From the NCBI GenBank assembly GCA_963730115.1, contig CAVSQM010000004.1:930001-994000 (forward strand): 64,000 bases of DNA, in the 5' to 3' direction. Source of the stretch: DASQFQ01 sp963730115. Lineage in GTDB: Bacteria > Actinomycetota > Thermoleophilia > Solirubrobacterales > Solirubrobacteraceae. A program made the translations under genes and the position numbers. The notes beneath the pieces are model-generated. The model was not told the DNA's origin, ran no database searches, and saw only the letters and a list, made by a program, of their open reading frames with translations. Positions 17,499 through 25,378 of this stretch are shown one piece after another. Numbering within the stretch: position 1 is the stretch's first letter; each line of letters starts with the position of its first letter.

Positions 17499-17509
17499 CA
17501 CGACCATCG

Positions 17510-17523
17510 TTAGGGTGCCCTAA
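17510..17523. promoter_or_regulatory. IdeR/DtxR-like iron box 2
   Basis: TTAGGGTGCCCTAA, the exact reverse complement of box 1, placed 4 nt before ATG 17527. It contains TAGGGT (17511-17516) in the plus orientation as the likely -10. Each divergent gene therefore has its own operator. Confidence 0.7.
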
Positions 17524-17526
17524 CCC

Positions 17527-18564
17527 ATGAATCACGAAACTGATCCGTCCGCCCGCGCGCTCTCCCGCCGCGGATTCCTCGCCACTGTCGGCGCCGCCGG
17601 CGTCGGTCTCGGGCTTGCCGCGTGCGGCAGCTCCGAGAGCGACGCGCCGTCGCGCGACAGCGCCGCGGCAAGCGGCGACTTCCCTGCCGAGGTCCCCCAC
17701 AAGTACGGGATGACCACCATCGAGCAGGCGCCCAAGCGCGTCGCCACCTACGGCGGCGGCGATGTCGACACGCTGCTCGCGCTCGGCATCACGCCGGTGC
17801 TCGTGCCGGACATCGACCCGCGCTGGAAGCAGGACGGCGGCGTCGCGCCGTGGTCGCGCGAGCGCCTCCAGGGCGACAAGCCGGTCGTCGCCAGCAACCA
17901 GGAGCTCGAGTTCGAGAAGGTCGCGGCCACGCAGCCCGACCTCATCACCGCCGTCGAGTACGACCTCAAGAAGCCGGACTACACGAAGCTCTCCGACCTC
18001 GCCCCGACCGTCCCGCCGCCCAAGGGCTTCGCGCCCTACACGGTGCCGTGGGACACGATGGCGGTCCAGGTCGGCGCCTCGCTCGGGCGCACGGCCGACG
18101 CCGAGAAGCTCGTGAAGCAGACCAAGGACGCGATCGCCAAGGAGGCGAAGGCGAACCCGAAGTTCGGGCAGAGCCAGGCCGTCCTGATCGACCCCGACGA
18201 CGACGGCGGCGTCTACATCTTCGCCGAGGACGACGTCCGCACGCGCTTCCTCGGCGACCTCGGCTTCACCATGCCGGCCGAGATCGAGAAGCTCTTCAAG
18301 GGCCAGTTCTACGCGCAGATCAGCGCCGAGCGGCTCGACCTCCTCGACCTCGCCGACGTGCTCATCCTCGTCGCCGTGCGCAAGCCGCAGGTGAAGCAGC
18401 TCACCTCCTCGCGCAGCTACAAGAACCTCGCGGCGGTCAAGGAGAAGCGGCTGGTGACCATCGACGACCCCGACCTCGCGATCGCGATGTCGTACTCGTC
18501 GGTTGCATCCACGCCGTACCAGCTGCGCGAGGTCGTCCCGCGCCTGCGTGAAGCCCTGGCGTGA
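17527..18564 (+). CDS. Iron-siderophore ABC transporter substrate-binding protein (Tat lipoprotein)
   Basis: A 345-residue FecB-type protein. The N terminus has a twin-arginine motif SRRGFLATVG and a lipobox LAAC, so it is exported folded by Tat and lipid-anchored. The binding fold includes GMTTIEQAPKRVATYG and FEKVAATQPDLITAVEYD. It heads a five-gene operon in which each junction overlaps by 4 nt (18561, 19550, 20533, 21306), and it lies under iron box 2. Confidence 0.9.
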   Translation: MNHETDPSARALSRRGFLATVGAAGVGLGLAACGSSESDAPSRDSAAASGDFPAEVPHKYGMTTIEQAPKRVATYGGGDVDTLLALGITPVLVPDIDPRWKQDGGVAPWSRERLQGDKPVVASNQELEFEKVAATQPDLITAVEYDLKKPDYTKLSDLAPTVPPPKGFAPYTVPWDTMAVQVGASLGRTADAEKLVKQTKDAIAKEAKANPKFGQSQAVLIDPDDDGGVYIFAEDDVRTRFLGDLGFTMPAEIEKLFKGQFYAQISAERLDLLDLADVLILVAVRKPQVKQLTSSRSYKNLAAVKEKRLVTIDDPDLAIAMSYSSVASTPYQLREVVPRLREALA

Positions 18565-19553
18565 CCCGGCGCGCGACCGGGCTCGCGCTGATCGTCGCGG
18601 GGCTGGCGCTGGTGCTCCTGCTGAGCGTCAGCGTCGGCGCGCGGCCGATCCCGATCGACCGCGTGTGGGGGCTGGTGTGGAGCCCGGACGGGTCGGACGA
18701 CGCGATCATCGTCCACGACCTGCGGATCCCGCGCACGATCCTCGGGCTGATCGTCGGCATGGCGCTCGGCGTCGGCGGGGCATTGATGCAGGGGCTGACG
18801 CGCAACCCGCTGGCGGACCCGGGCCTGCTGGGCGTCAACGCGGGTGCTGCGGCGGCGGTGGTCACGGCCACGGCGCTGTTCGGGATCGTCAGCCCGCTGA
18901 TCTACGTGTGGTTCGCGTTCGTGGGCGCGGCGATCGCCTCGGTCGTGGTCTACGGCGTGGGCACGGCGGGCCGCAGCGGCGCCACGCCGGTGCGGCTGGC
19001 GCTCGCGGGCACGGCGATCAGCTTCGCGCTCATCGCCTACGTCCAGGGGCTCACGCTGATCGACCGCGAGACGCTCGACCAGTACCGCTTCTGGGAGGTC
19101 GGCGCGCTGGCCGGCCACCCGCCGTCGCTCAACTGGCAGATCGCGCCCTTCGTGCTCGTCGGCCTCGTGCTGGCGTTCGCCCTCGGCCGCCCGCTCAACG
19201 CGATCGGGCTCGGGGACGAGGCCGGCAGGGCGCTGGGTGCGGGCCTGGCCCGCACGCGCGTCCTCTGCGGCGTGGCGATCATGCTGCTGTGCGGCACGGC
19301 GACCGCGGCCGCGGGCCCGATCGTGTTCGTCGGCCTGACCGTGCCGCACGTGGCGCGCGCGATCACCGGCCCGGACCAGCGCTGGGTGCTGCCCTACTCG
19401 GCGCTGCTGGCGCCGGTGATGCTGCTGGGCGCCGACGTGGTCGGCCGTGTCGTCAACCGCCCGGGCGAGCTCGAGGTGGGGATCGTCAGCGCGCTGATCG
19501 GCGCACCCGTGTTCATCGCGATCGTCCGCCGGCGGCGGATCGCGCAGCTGTGA
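18561..19553 (+). CDS. Iron-siderophore ABC permease (FecCD family), subunit 1
   Basis: A 330-residue inner-membrane permease with eight to ten helices. Family marks are LRIPRTILGLIVGMALGVGG and GLTRNPLADPGLLGVNAGA near the N-terminal third and GPIVFVGLTVPHVARAITG near the C terminus, which contacts the ATPase. GTG start overlaps the binding-protein stop (GTGA). It pairs with the next gene to form the transport channel. Confidence 0.92.
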   Translation: MTRRATGLALIVAGLALVLLLSVSVGARPIPIDRVWGLVWSPDGSDDAIIVHDLRIPRTILGLIVGMALGVGGALMQGLTRNPLADPGLLGVNAGAAAAVVTATALFGIVSPLIYVWFAFVGAAIASVVVYGVGTAGRSGATPVRLALAGTAISFALIAYVQGLTLIDRETLDQYRFWEVGALAGHPPSLNWQIAPFVLVGLVLAFALGRPLNAIGLGDEAGRALGAGLARTRVLCGVAIMLLCGTATAAAGPIVFVGLTVPHVARAITGPDQRWVLPYSALLAPVMLLGADVVGRVVNRPGELEVGIVSALIGAPVFIAIVRRRRIAQL

Positions 19554-20536
19554 CCCGCTCCGTCGCGGTCGGCGGCGTCCTCGGGGCGGCGCTGTTCGCG
19601 CTCCTCGTCATCTCGGTCGGCACCGGCGAGATCGCCATCCCGCCCGACGAGGTGATCGCGACGCTGTTCGGCGGCGGCGACCGTGCGACCAGCTTCGTGA
19701 TCGAGACGCTGCGGCTCCCGCGCGCGCTGTGCGGGCTGCTGATCGGGCTCGCGCTCGGCGCCTCCGGCGCGATCTTCCAGAGCCTCACGCGCAACCCGCT
19801 CGGCAGCCCGGACATCGTGGGCTTCGTGCAGGGCGCGGCGGTCGGCGCCGTGCTCGAGATCGTCGTGTTCGGCGGCGGCACGTTCGCGATCGCCGCCGGG
19901 GCGGTCGTCGGCGGCGTCGCCACCGCCGTGGTCGTCTACGCGCTCTCGTTCCGCGGCGGCGCGTCCGGCTACCGGCTGATCCTCATCGGCATCGGCGTCA
20001 GCTTCATGCTCATCGCCGTGACCGACTACCTGCTGACCCGCTCGACGCTCGAGGAGGCACAGGCCGCCAACGTCTGGCTGACCGGCTCGCTCAACGGCCG
20101 CGGCTGGGAGCACGTGCGCCCGATCGCGGCCGCGCTCGTCGTGCTCGGCCCGATCGTGTGGCTGCTCGGCCGCGAGCTGCGGATGCTCGAGCTCGGCGAC
20201 GAGACGGCGCGCGCGCTCGGGGTCGGGGTCGAGCGGTCGCGGCTGGCGCTCGTGTTCGTCGCCGTCGCGCTGACCGCGGTGGCGACCGCCTCGGCGGGCC
20301 CGATCGTCTTCGTCGCGCTCGCCGGGCCGCAGATCGCGCGCCGGCTCACGCACGCCAGCGGGCCCAACGTGGCCGCCGCGGCCCTGACGGGTGCCGTGCT
20401 CCTGCTCGGGGCCGACTGCGCGACCCAGCGCATCCCCGGCGACGTGCAGCTGCCGGTGGGCGTGCTGACCGGCGTCCTCGGCGGCATCTACCTGACCTGG
20501 CTGCTGACCCGCGAGTGGCGGCGAGGGACCTCATGA
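19550..20536 (+). CDS. Iron-siderophore ABC permease (FecCD family), subunit 2
   Basis: A 328-residue FecCD permease, paralogue of the preceding one: LRLPRALCGLLIGLALG, SLTRNPLGSPDIVGF and GPIVFVALAGPQIARRLT mark the same positions. GTG 19550 overlaps the upstream stop as GTGA, and its own stop overlaps the ATPase start as ATGA. Together with subunit 1 it forms a heterodimeric channel for ferric siderophores. Confidence 0.92.
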   Translation: MTRSVAVGGVLGAALFALLVISVGTGEIAIPPDEVIATLFGGGDRATSFVIETLRLPRALCGLLIGLALGASGAIFQSLTRNPLGSPDIVGFVQGAAVGAVLEIVVFGGGTFAIAAGAVVGGVATAVVVYALSFRGGASGYRLILIGIGVSFMLIAVTDYLLTRSTLEEAQAANVWLTGSLNGRGWEHVRPIAAALVVLGPIVWLLGRELRMLELGDETARALGVGVERSRLALVFVAVALTAVATASAGPIVFVALAGPQIARRLTHASGPNVAAAALTGAVLLLGADCATQRIPGDVQLPVGVLTGVLGGIYLTWLLTREWRRGTS

Positions 20537-21309
20537 GCCGCCTGGAGGCGCACGGCCTCACGCTCGCCTACGACCAGCGCGTCGTCTCCGAGGCGCTCGA
20601 CGTGGCGATCCCCGACGACTCGTTCACCTGCATCGTGGGGCCGAACGCCTGCGGCAAGTCGACGCTGCTGCGCGGGCTCGCGCGCATGATGAAGCCGAAG
20701 GCGGGGACGGTGATCCTCGACGGCCAGGCGATCGGCACGCTGCCGTCGAAGGAGGTCGCGCGGCGGCTCGGGCTGCTGCCGCAGAGCCCGATCGCGCCCG
20801 ACGCCATCACGGTCTCCGACCTCGTCGGCCGCGGCCGCTACCCGCACCAGGGAATCCTGCGCCAGTGGTCCGACGAGGACAAGCGGGCGGTGGCGAGCGC
20901 GATGCAGCGCACCGCGGTCGACGACCTCGCCAACCGATCCGTCGACGAGCTGTCCGGCGGCCAGCGCCAGCGCGTGTGGCTGGCGATGGTGCTCGCCCAG
21001 CAGACGCCGCTGCTGCTGCTCGACGAGCCGACGACGTTCCTCGACATCGCCCACCAGCTCGAGGTGCTCGACCTGTGCGCCGACCTGCACACGCACGGCC
21101 ACACGGTCGTGACCGTGCTCCACGACCTCAACCACGCCTGCCGCTACGCGACCCACCTGATCGCCATGGTCGAGGGGAAGATCGTGGCCGAGGGCGATCC
21201 GGCGGAGATCGTCGACGCCGCGCTCGTCGAGCGCGTCTTCGGCCTCCGCTGCCGTGTCATCCCCGACCCGGAGACGGGGCTGCCGCTGGTGGTCCCGGCG
21301 CGCAAGTGA
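20533..21309 (+). CDS. Iron-siderophore ABC transporter ATP-binding protein
   Basis: A 258-residue FepC/FhuC-type ATPase. Walker A GPNACGKST is at about 36-44, signature LSGGQ at 140-144, Walker B LLLLDEP with D164/E165, and a switch His in VLHDLNHA. It energises the FecCD channel from the cytoplasmic side. Starts and stops overlap both neighbours by 4 nt, indicating tight stoichiometric coupling. Confidence 0.93.
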   Translation: MSRLEAHGLTLAYDQRVVSEALDVAIPDDSFTCIVGPNACGKSTLLRGLARMMKPKAGTVILDGQAIGTLPSKEVARRLGLLPQSPIAPDAITVSDLVGRGRYPHQGILRQWSDEDKRAVASAMQRTAVDDLANRSVDELSGGQRQRVWLAMVLAQQTPLLLLDEPTTFLDIAHQLEVLDLCADLHTHGHTVVTVLHDLNHACRYATHLIAMVEGKIVAEGDPAEIVDAALVERVFGLRCRVIPDPETGLPLVVPARK

Positions 21310-22082
21310 CGCGGCCGTTCCCGCTCCACGCCGGCGTCGCCAGCGTCGCGGAGATCCGCAGGCTGACGCCGAACATGACGCGCTTCACGCTCCACGACCC
21401 CAAGTTCGCCGAGCCCGGGATCGAGCAGCCCGGCGAGATCCTCACGCTCGGCTGGCCGATGGACGGCGAGGCGCTCGTGCTGCCGCAGCACGGCTGGCGC
21501 TTCCCCGACGGCAAGCCGGAGCAGCACTGGCGCAACTTCAGCGTCCGCAGCTTCGACCCCGAGCACGCGACGATCGACGTCGACGTCTTCCTGCACGGCG
21601 ACATCGGGCGCGCCTCGGCGTGGGCGCTCCGCGCGTCGGTCGGCGACCCGGTCGGCTTCGCCGGCCCGCGCACGCACTGGGAGCCCGACCCGGAGGCGCG
21701 CTGGACGCTGCTGGTCGCCGACGAGACCGGCCTGCCCGCGTTGCTGGCGATCCTCGAGACGCTGCCGCCCGGGCACCGCGCGATCGCGCTCGTCGAGGTG
21801 GAGAGTGAGGAGGAGCGCCAGGAGGTCGAGTCGCGCGCGGCGGTCGACCTGCGCTGGATCTCTCGCGATGGGCGCCCGGCGGGCACGACCAGCGTGCTCG
21901 TCGACGCGCTGCGGCGACTCCGGCTCCCGCCCGAGCGCGGCCAGGGGTGGGGCGGCGGCGAGGCGCTGTCGATGCGCGACATCCGGCGCCATCTCGTCGC
22001 CAACTGCCCGTCGATCGCCTCCTCGCTGAAGATCATGGGCTACTGGAAGCACCGCGAGACGCCCGAGGACGTCGACTACTAG
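21306..22082 (+). CDS. Siderophore-interacting protein (FAD ferric-siderophore reductase)
   Basis: A 258-residue ViuB/YqjH-type flavoprotein with the N-terminal FAD-binding barrel (RRLTPNMTRFTLHD, NFSVRSFDPEHATIDVD), a Rossmann-like NAD(P)H half (LLVADETGLPALLAIL) and the C-terminal segment IMGYWKHRE typical of the family. It would release iron from imported ferric siderophores by reduction. GTG 21306 overlaps the ATPase stop. A second copy lies at 24635. Confidence 0.9.
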   Translation: MTRPFPLHAGVASVAEIRRLTPNMTRFTLHDPKFAEPGIEQPGEILTLGWPMDGEALVLPQHGWRFPDGKPEQHWRNFSVRSFDPEHATIDVDVFLHGDIGRASAWALRASVGDPVGFAGPRTHWEPDPEARWTLLVADETGLPALLAILETLPPGHRAIALVEVESEEERQEVESRAAVDLRWISRDGRPAGTTSVLVDALRRLRLPPERGQGWGGGEALSMRDIRRHLVANCPSIASSLKIMGYWKHRETPEDVDY

Positions 22083-22150
22083 CCGCCAGTTTCGGTCGAC
22101 CCGCCCGTTTACGGGGTATCGGCAACGGACCAACAGGGGGTCAACCTTCA

Positions 22151-22969
22151 ATGCACCGGCGTCGCTTCGCCGTCCTCGTCTGCGCTCTCGTCGTCGCCTG
22201 TGTGGCGCCGGCCGCCGCCTCCGCGGCCCCGACCTGGGCGCCCGCCTCCAACGCGCCCATCCATCCCGGCGTGATGACGTTCACCGAAGGTGGCCAGTGC
22301 ACGGCCAACTTCGTCTTCCACGACGCCTCCAACGTCTACATCGGCCAGGCCGCCCACTGCTCCGGCACCGGCACGGCCACCGAGACCGACGGCTGCGACT
22401 CGGGCTCGCTCCCGATCGGGACGCCCGTCGAGGTCGACGGCGCGACCCAGCCCGGCACGCTCGTCTACAACTCGTGGATCACCATGCAGTCCAAGGGCGA
22501 GACCGACCCCGACACCTGCGCGTACAACGACTTCGCGCTGGTCAGGCTGAACCCCGCGGACGCGGGCAAGGTCAACCCGTCGATCCCGCACTGGGGCGGC
22601 CCGAACGCCGTCGGCGCGACGACCGTGCTGCGCGACAAGGTCTACTCGTACGGCAACTCGAGCCTGCGCCAGGGCATCGCGCAGCTGAGCCCGAAGGAGG
22701 GCTACAGCCTCGGCGACGAGGGCGGCGGCTGGACCCACACCGTCTACACGGTGACCCCGGGTATCCCGGGTGACTCCGGCAGCGCCTTCCTGTCGAAGAC
22801 GGGCGCCGCGCTCGGCACGCTGAGCACGGTGGCGATCGCGCCGGTGACCGGCTCCAACGGCGTCGGCGACCTCGCCAAGGAGCTCAACTACATGAAGGCC
22901 AACAGCTCGCTGGGCGCCGTGCAGCTCGCGCTCGGCACCGAGCCGTTCCAGGCCGGCCCGCTTCCGTAG
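22151..22969 (+). CDS. Secreted trypsin-like serine protease
   Basis: A 272-residue exported S1-type protease: signal peptide 1-27 (ALVVACVAPAAASAA), catalytic His69 in AAHC, Asp127 in NDFALVRL and Ser209 in GDSGSAF, a complete triad. It degrades extracellular protein. A GGGGG tract about 10 nt before ATG 22151 is a probable ribosome-binding site. The following hydrolase gene is in the same frame, nine bases after its TAG stop. Confidence 0.85.
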   Translation: MHRRRFAVLVCALVVACVAPAAASAAPTWAPASNAPIHPGVMTFTEGGQCTANFVFHDASNVYIGQAAHCSGTGTATETDGCDSGSLPIGTPVEVDGATQPGTLVYNSWITMQSKGETDPDTCAYNDFALVRLNPADAGKVNPSIPHWGGPNAVGATTVLRDKVYSYGNSSLRQGIAQLSPKEGYSLGDEGGGWTHTVYTVTPGIPGDSGSAFLSKTGAALGTLSTVAIAPVTGSNGVGDLAKELNYMKANSSLGAVQLALGTEPFQAGPLP

Positions 22970-22981
22970 GGACCGCAGCTG
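22968..22981 (+). promoter_or_regulatory. Ribosome-binding site and CTG start of the hydrolase
   Basis: AGGGA (22968-22972), overlapping the protease stop codon, is 6 nt from CTG 22979. No ATG, GTG or TTG occurs in this frame between the protease stop and residue 91 of the hydrolase fold, so this CTG is the best start. Confidence 0.5.
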
Positions 22982-23755
22982 GTCCGGGTCGCCGACATCG
23001 AGCTCCACGTCGAGGAGCGTGGTGACGGCGACCCGCCGCTGCTGCTGATCGCCGGCATCCCGGCGATCGCCAACGACTGGGCCACGCTGGCGGAGCGGCT
23101 GGCGGGCGCCCGCCGCGTCGTCGCCTACGACAACCGCGGCTCCGGGCGCTCGACGGTCACGCCCGCCCCCTACTCCACGCGCGGGCTCGCGGCCGACGCC
23201 GCGGGGCTGCTCGACGCGCTGGGGATCGAGCGCGCCGACGTCTTCGGCATGTCGCTCGGCGGCATGATCGCCCAGGAGCTCGCGCTCGGATGGCCGCAGC
23301 GCGTGCGGCGGCTGATCCTCGGCTGCACCCACGCCGGCCTCGAGCACGCGGCGCCGCAGCCGCGCGAGACGGGGCGCGCGTTCGCGCTGCGCACCGACGA
23401 CTGGGGCGAGCGCATGCGCGCGCTCGCGCCGTTCGCGTTCGCGCGCGGGGTCGACGCGGCGACGCTCGACGCGTTCATCGCCAAGAAGTCGGGCGACGTC
23501 CAGGACCCGGAGGGCTACCGCGGGCAGATCGCTGCGGCGCTCGGCCACGACGCCTACGAGCGGCTGCCCGGGCTGCGCGCGCCGACGCTGGTGATGACCG
23601 GCGACGACGACCAGGTGATCCCCGCGGCGAGCAGCGACGTGCTGCAGGAGCGGATCCCCGGCGCCCGGCTCGCGGTGCTCCCGGGCGCCGGCCACCTGTT
23701 TTTCCTCGAGCAGCCCGAGCGGACCGCCGTGGCGATCGAGGCGTTCCTGGCCTAG
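22979..23755 (+). CDS. Alpha/beta-fold hydrolase, probable CTG start
   Basis: About 258 residues. Beta-1 begins VRVADIELHVEERGDG and the oxyanion region is LLIAGIP; nucleophile elbow GMSLGG, acid in TGDDDQVIP and His in GAGHLFF complete the triad. The first in-frame ATG (23249) would delete the N-terminal third of the fold. The CTG at 22979 with the AGGGA upstream restores the normal family N terminus. It is likely co-transcribed with the protease. Its TAG stop shares CTAG with the convergent SRPBCC gene. Substrate unknown. Confidence 0.78.
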   Translation: MVRVADIELHVEERGDGDPPLLLIAGIPAIANDWATLAERLAGARRVVAYDNRGSGRSTVTPAPYSTRGLAADAAGLLDALGIERADVFGMSLGGMIAQELALGWPQRVRRLILGCTHAGLEHAAPQPRETGRAFALRTDDWGERMRALAPFAFARGVDAATLDAFIAKKSGDVQDPEGYRGQIAAALGHDAYERLPGLRAPTLVMTGDDDQVIPAASSDVLQERIPGARLAVLPGAGHLFFLEQPERTAVAIEAFLA

Positions 23756-24246
23756 CCGAGCCGGCCCTGCTGCTCGCGGTAGGCGGGCCGCAGCTCGGTC
23801 CAGCGCGTCTGCCAATCCGCGACCGGCCGGCCGGAGAGGTGCGCGGCGAGGTCCTCGACGTGCGCCTGCCAGCCGGCGCCGTGCGCGTCGGCCTCGTCGA
23901 GCGGAAGCCCGCGCTCCTCGACCACCAGGAGGGTCCGGCCACCGTCGGCGGTGAGCTCGGCCTCGATCACGGTCTGGTCGGCCTCGCCGGGCGACAGGAT
24001 CACCGACAGCCGCCGCGGCGGTTCGCACACCTCGACCCGTCCGCGCCCGGCCCAGCCGCTGGTGAAGCGGGCCGAGAACTCGCCGCCGAGCCGGAGGTCG
24101 CCGTCGACCTCGGCGACCCAGCGGGCCAGCCGGCCGGGGTCGGTGAGCGCCGACCACACGTCGTCGACGCCGGTGTCGAAGCGATCCTCGATCCGGACCA
24201 CGGCCTTGCCGTCCTGGACCCGCAGCGACCCCAGCAGCTCAGTCAT
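23752..24246 (-). CDS. SRPBCC (AHSA1-like) protein
   Basis: A 164-residue START-like protein: VRIEDRFDTGVDDVWSALTDP opens the hydrophobic-cavity fold and GAGWQAHVEDLAAHLSG closes it. The family binds small lipophilic ligands. ATG 24246 overlaps the stop of the upstream ArsR regulator by 8 nt, the common ArsR-SRPBCC operon. The regulator and ligand-binding protein probably act in one response; the ligand is unknown. A similar module is at 30893-31881. Confidence 0.82.
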   Translation of the reverse strand: MTELLGSLRVQDGKAVVRIEDRFDTGVDDVWSALTDPGRLARWVAEVDGDLRLGGEFSARFTSGWAGRGRVEVCEPPRRLSVILSPGEADQTVIEAELTADGGRTLLVVEERGLPLDEADAHGAGWQAHVEDLAAHLSGRPVADWQTRWTELRPAYREQQGRLG

Positions 24247-24559
24247 CACGTCTCCTCTTCCCGCGGGCGACCTCGGTATGCAGCGCGTCGAACCGCTGCT
24301 CCCACAGCCCGCGACAGCGCTCGATCCATTCGTCGGCCTCGGCCAGCGGCTCGGGCCGGAGGCTGTACACCCGCCGTTGCCCCTCGCTCCGCGCCTCCAC
24401 CAGCCCGGCCTCGCGCAGCACGCGCAGGTGCCGCGACACCCCGGGCCGGGCGATCGGCAGCAAGGCGGCCAGCTCGCCGGCCGTCGCGTGCTGCTCGCTC
24501 AGGGCCTCCAGCAGGGTGCGCCGACTGCCGTCCGACAGGGCATGGAAGACCGCATCCAC
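24239..24559 (-). CDS. ArsR-family transcriptional regulator
   Basis: A 106-residue winged-helix protein: MDAVFHALSDGSRRTLLEAL, then recognition helix PGVSRHLRVLREAG and wing SEGQRRVYSL. No metal-binding cysteines are present, so it is not a classical arsenic sensor; this subgroup usually partners AHSA1 proteins. GTG 24559 is preceded by TACGCT (24571-24566) with 6 nt spacing, a leaderless start. It is divergent from the siderophore-interacting gene. Confidence 0.85.
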   Translation of the reverse strand: MDAVFHALSDGSRRTLLEALSEQHATAGELAALLPIARPGVSRHLRVLREAGLVEARSEGQRRVYSLRPEPLAEADEWIERCRGLWEQRFDALHTEVARGKRRRDD

Positions 24560-24621
24560 AGCGGAAGCGTACCAGGCTGGTTACGTATCGTGGTGGGTAC
24601 GGAAGTCGGCGTCCTAGAGTG

Positions 24622-24635
24622 TTAGGTCGCCCTAA
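24622..24635. promoter_or_regulatory. IdeR/DtxR-like iron box 3
   Basis: TTAGGTCGCCCTAA, a near-perfect palindrome matching boxes 1 and 2, whose last base is the A of ATG 24635. A TAGAGT -10 candidate (24615-24620) lies directly upstream, so the box would cover the transcription start of the siderophore-interacting gene. Confidence 0.65.
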
Positions 24636-25378
24636 TGGCCCGTACCCCTCGCATAGCCGTCGTCGAGGCCGTCGAACGCCTCACGCCGCAGATGATCCGC
24701 ATCGTCTTCGGCGGCGACGGGCTGGCCGGGTTCGGCGCCGGAGAGTTCACCGATCACTACGTGAAGCTGCAGTTCCCGGACGGCGACCGCACGCGCGTTC
24801 GCACCTACACGGTGCAGGAGTGGGACGGCTCGCGGCTGACGATCGACTTCGTCGTCCACGGGTCCGAGGGCGTCGCGGGGCCGTGGGCGCTGCGCGCGCA
24901 GCCCGGCGACACGCTGGCGATGATGGGCCCGGGCGGCGCGTACGCGCCGTCGCCCGACGCCGACTGGCACCTGATGGTGGGCGATCCGAGCGTGGTCCCC
25001 GCCATCTCCGCCTCGCTGGCCCGCGTGCCGGAGGGGCGGCCCGTCCACGTGCTGCTGCAGGTCGGCGGGCCGGAGGACGAGGTCGCGCTCGACTCGCCCG
25101 GGGACCTGCGGGTGCAGTGGCTGCACGAGCGCGGCGATGCCGTGCTCGCCGACGCGATCCGCGCGCTCGACTGGGGCGACGGCGAGGTCCATGCGTTCGT
25201 GCACGGCGAGGCGTCGTCGGTGCGCGAGGTGCGCCGGCTGCTCCTCGGCGAGCGCGGCCTGTCGCGGGAGTCGGTCTCGATCTCCGGCTACTGGAAGCGC
25301 ACGCGCACCGAGGAGGGCTGGCGCGAGGACAAGCCGGAGTGGAACCGGCTCGTCGAGGAGGACCTCGCCGCCGCCTAG
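24635..25378 (+). CDS. Siderophore-interacting protein, second copy
   Basis: A 247-residue ferric-siderophore reductase of the ViuB/YqjH family with the flavin motif VRTYTVQEW (about 57-65), IDFVVHG, a nucleotide-binding half around MVGDPSVVPAISA, and C-terminal ISGYWKRTRTEEGW. It is unlinked to the operon copy by 2.5 kb but shares the same iron box, so both are probably iron-repressed. The two copies differ enough to act on different siderophores. It ends in CTAG shared with the MMPL gene. Confidence 0.9.
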   Translation: MARTPRIAVVEAVERLTPQMIRIVFGGDGLAGFGAGEFTDHYVKLQFPDGDRTRVRTYTVQEWDGSRLTIDFVVHGSEGVAGPWALRAQPGDTLAMMGPGGAYAPSPDADWHLMVGDPSVVPAISASLARVPEGRPVHVLLQVGGPEDEVALDSPGDLRVQWLHERGDAVLADAIRALDWGDGEVHAFVHGEASSVREVRRLLLGERGLSRESVSISGYWKRTRTEEGWREDKPEWNRLVEEDLAAA

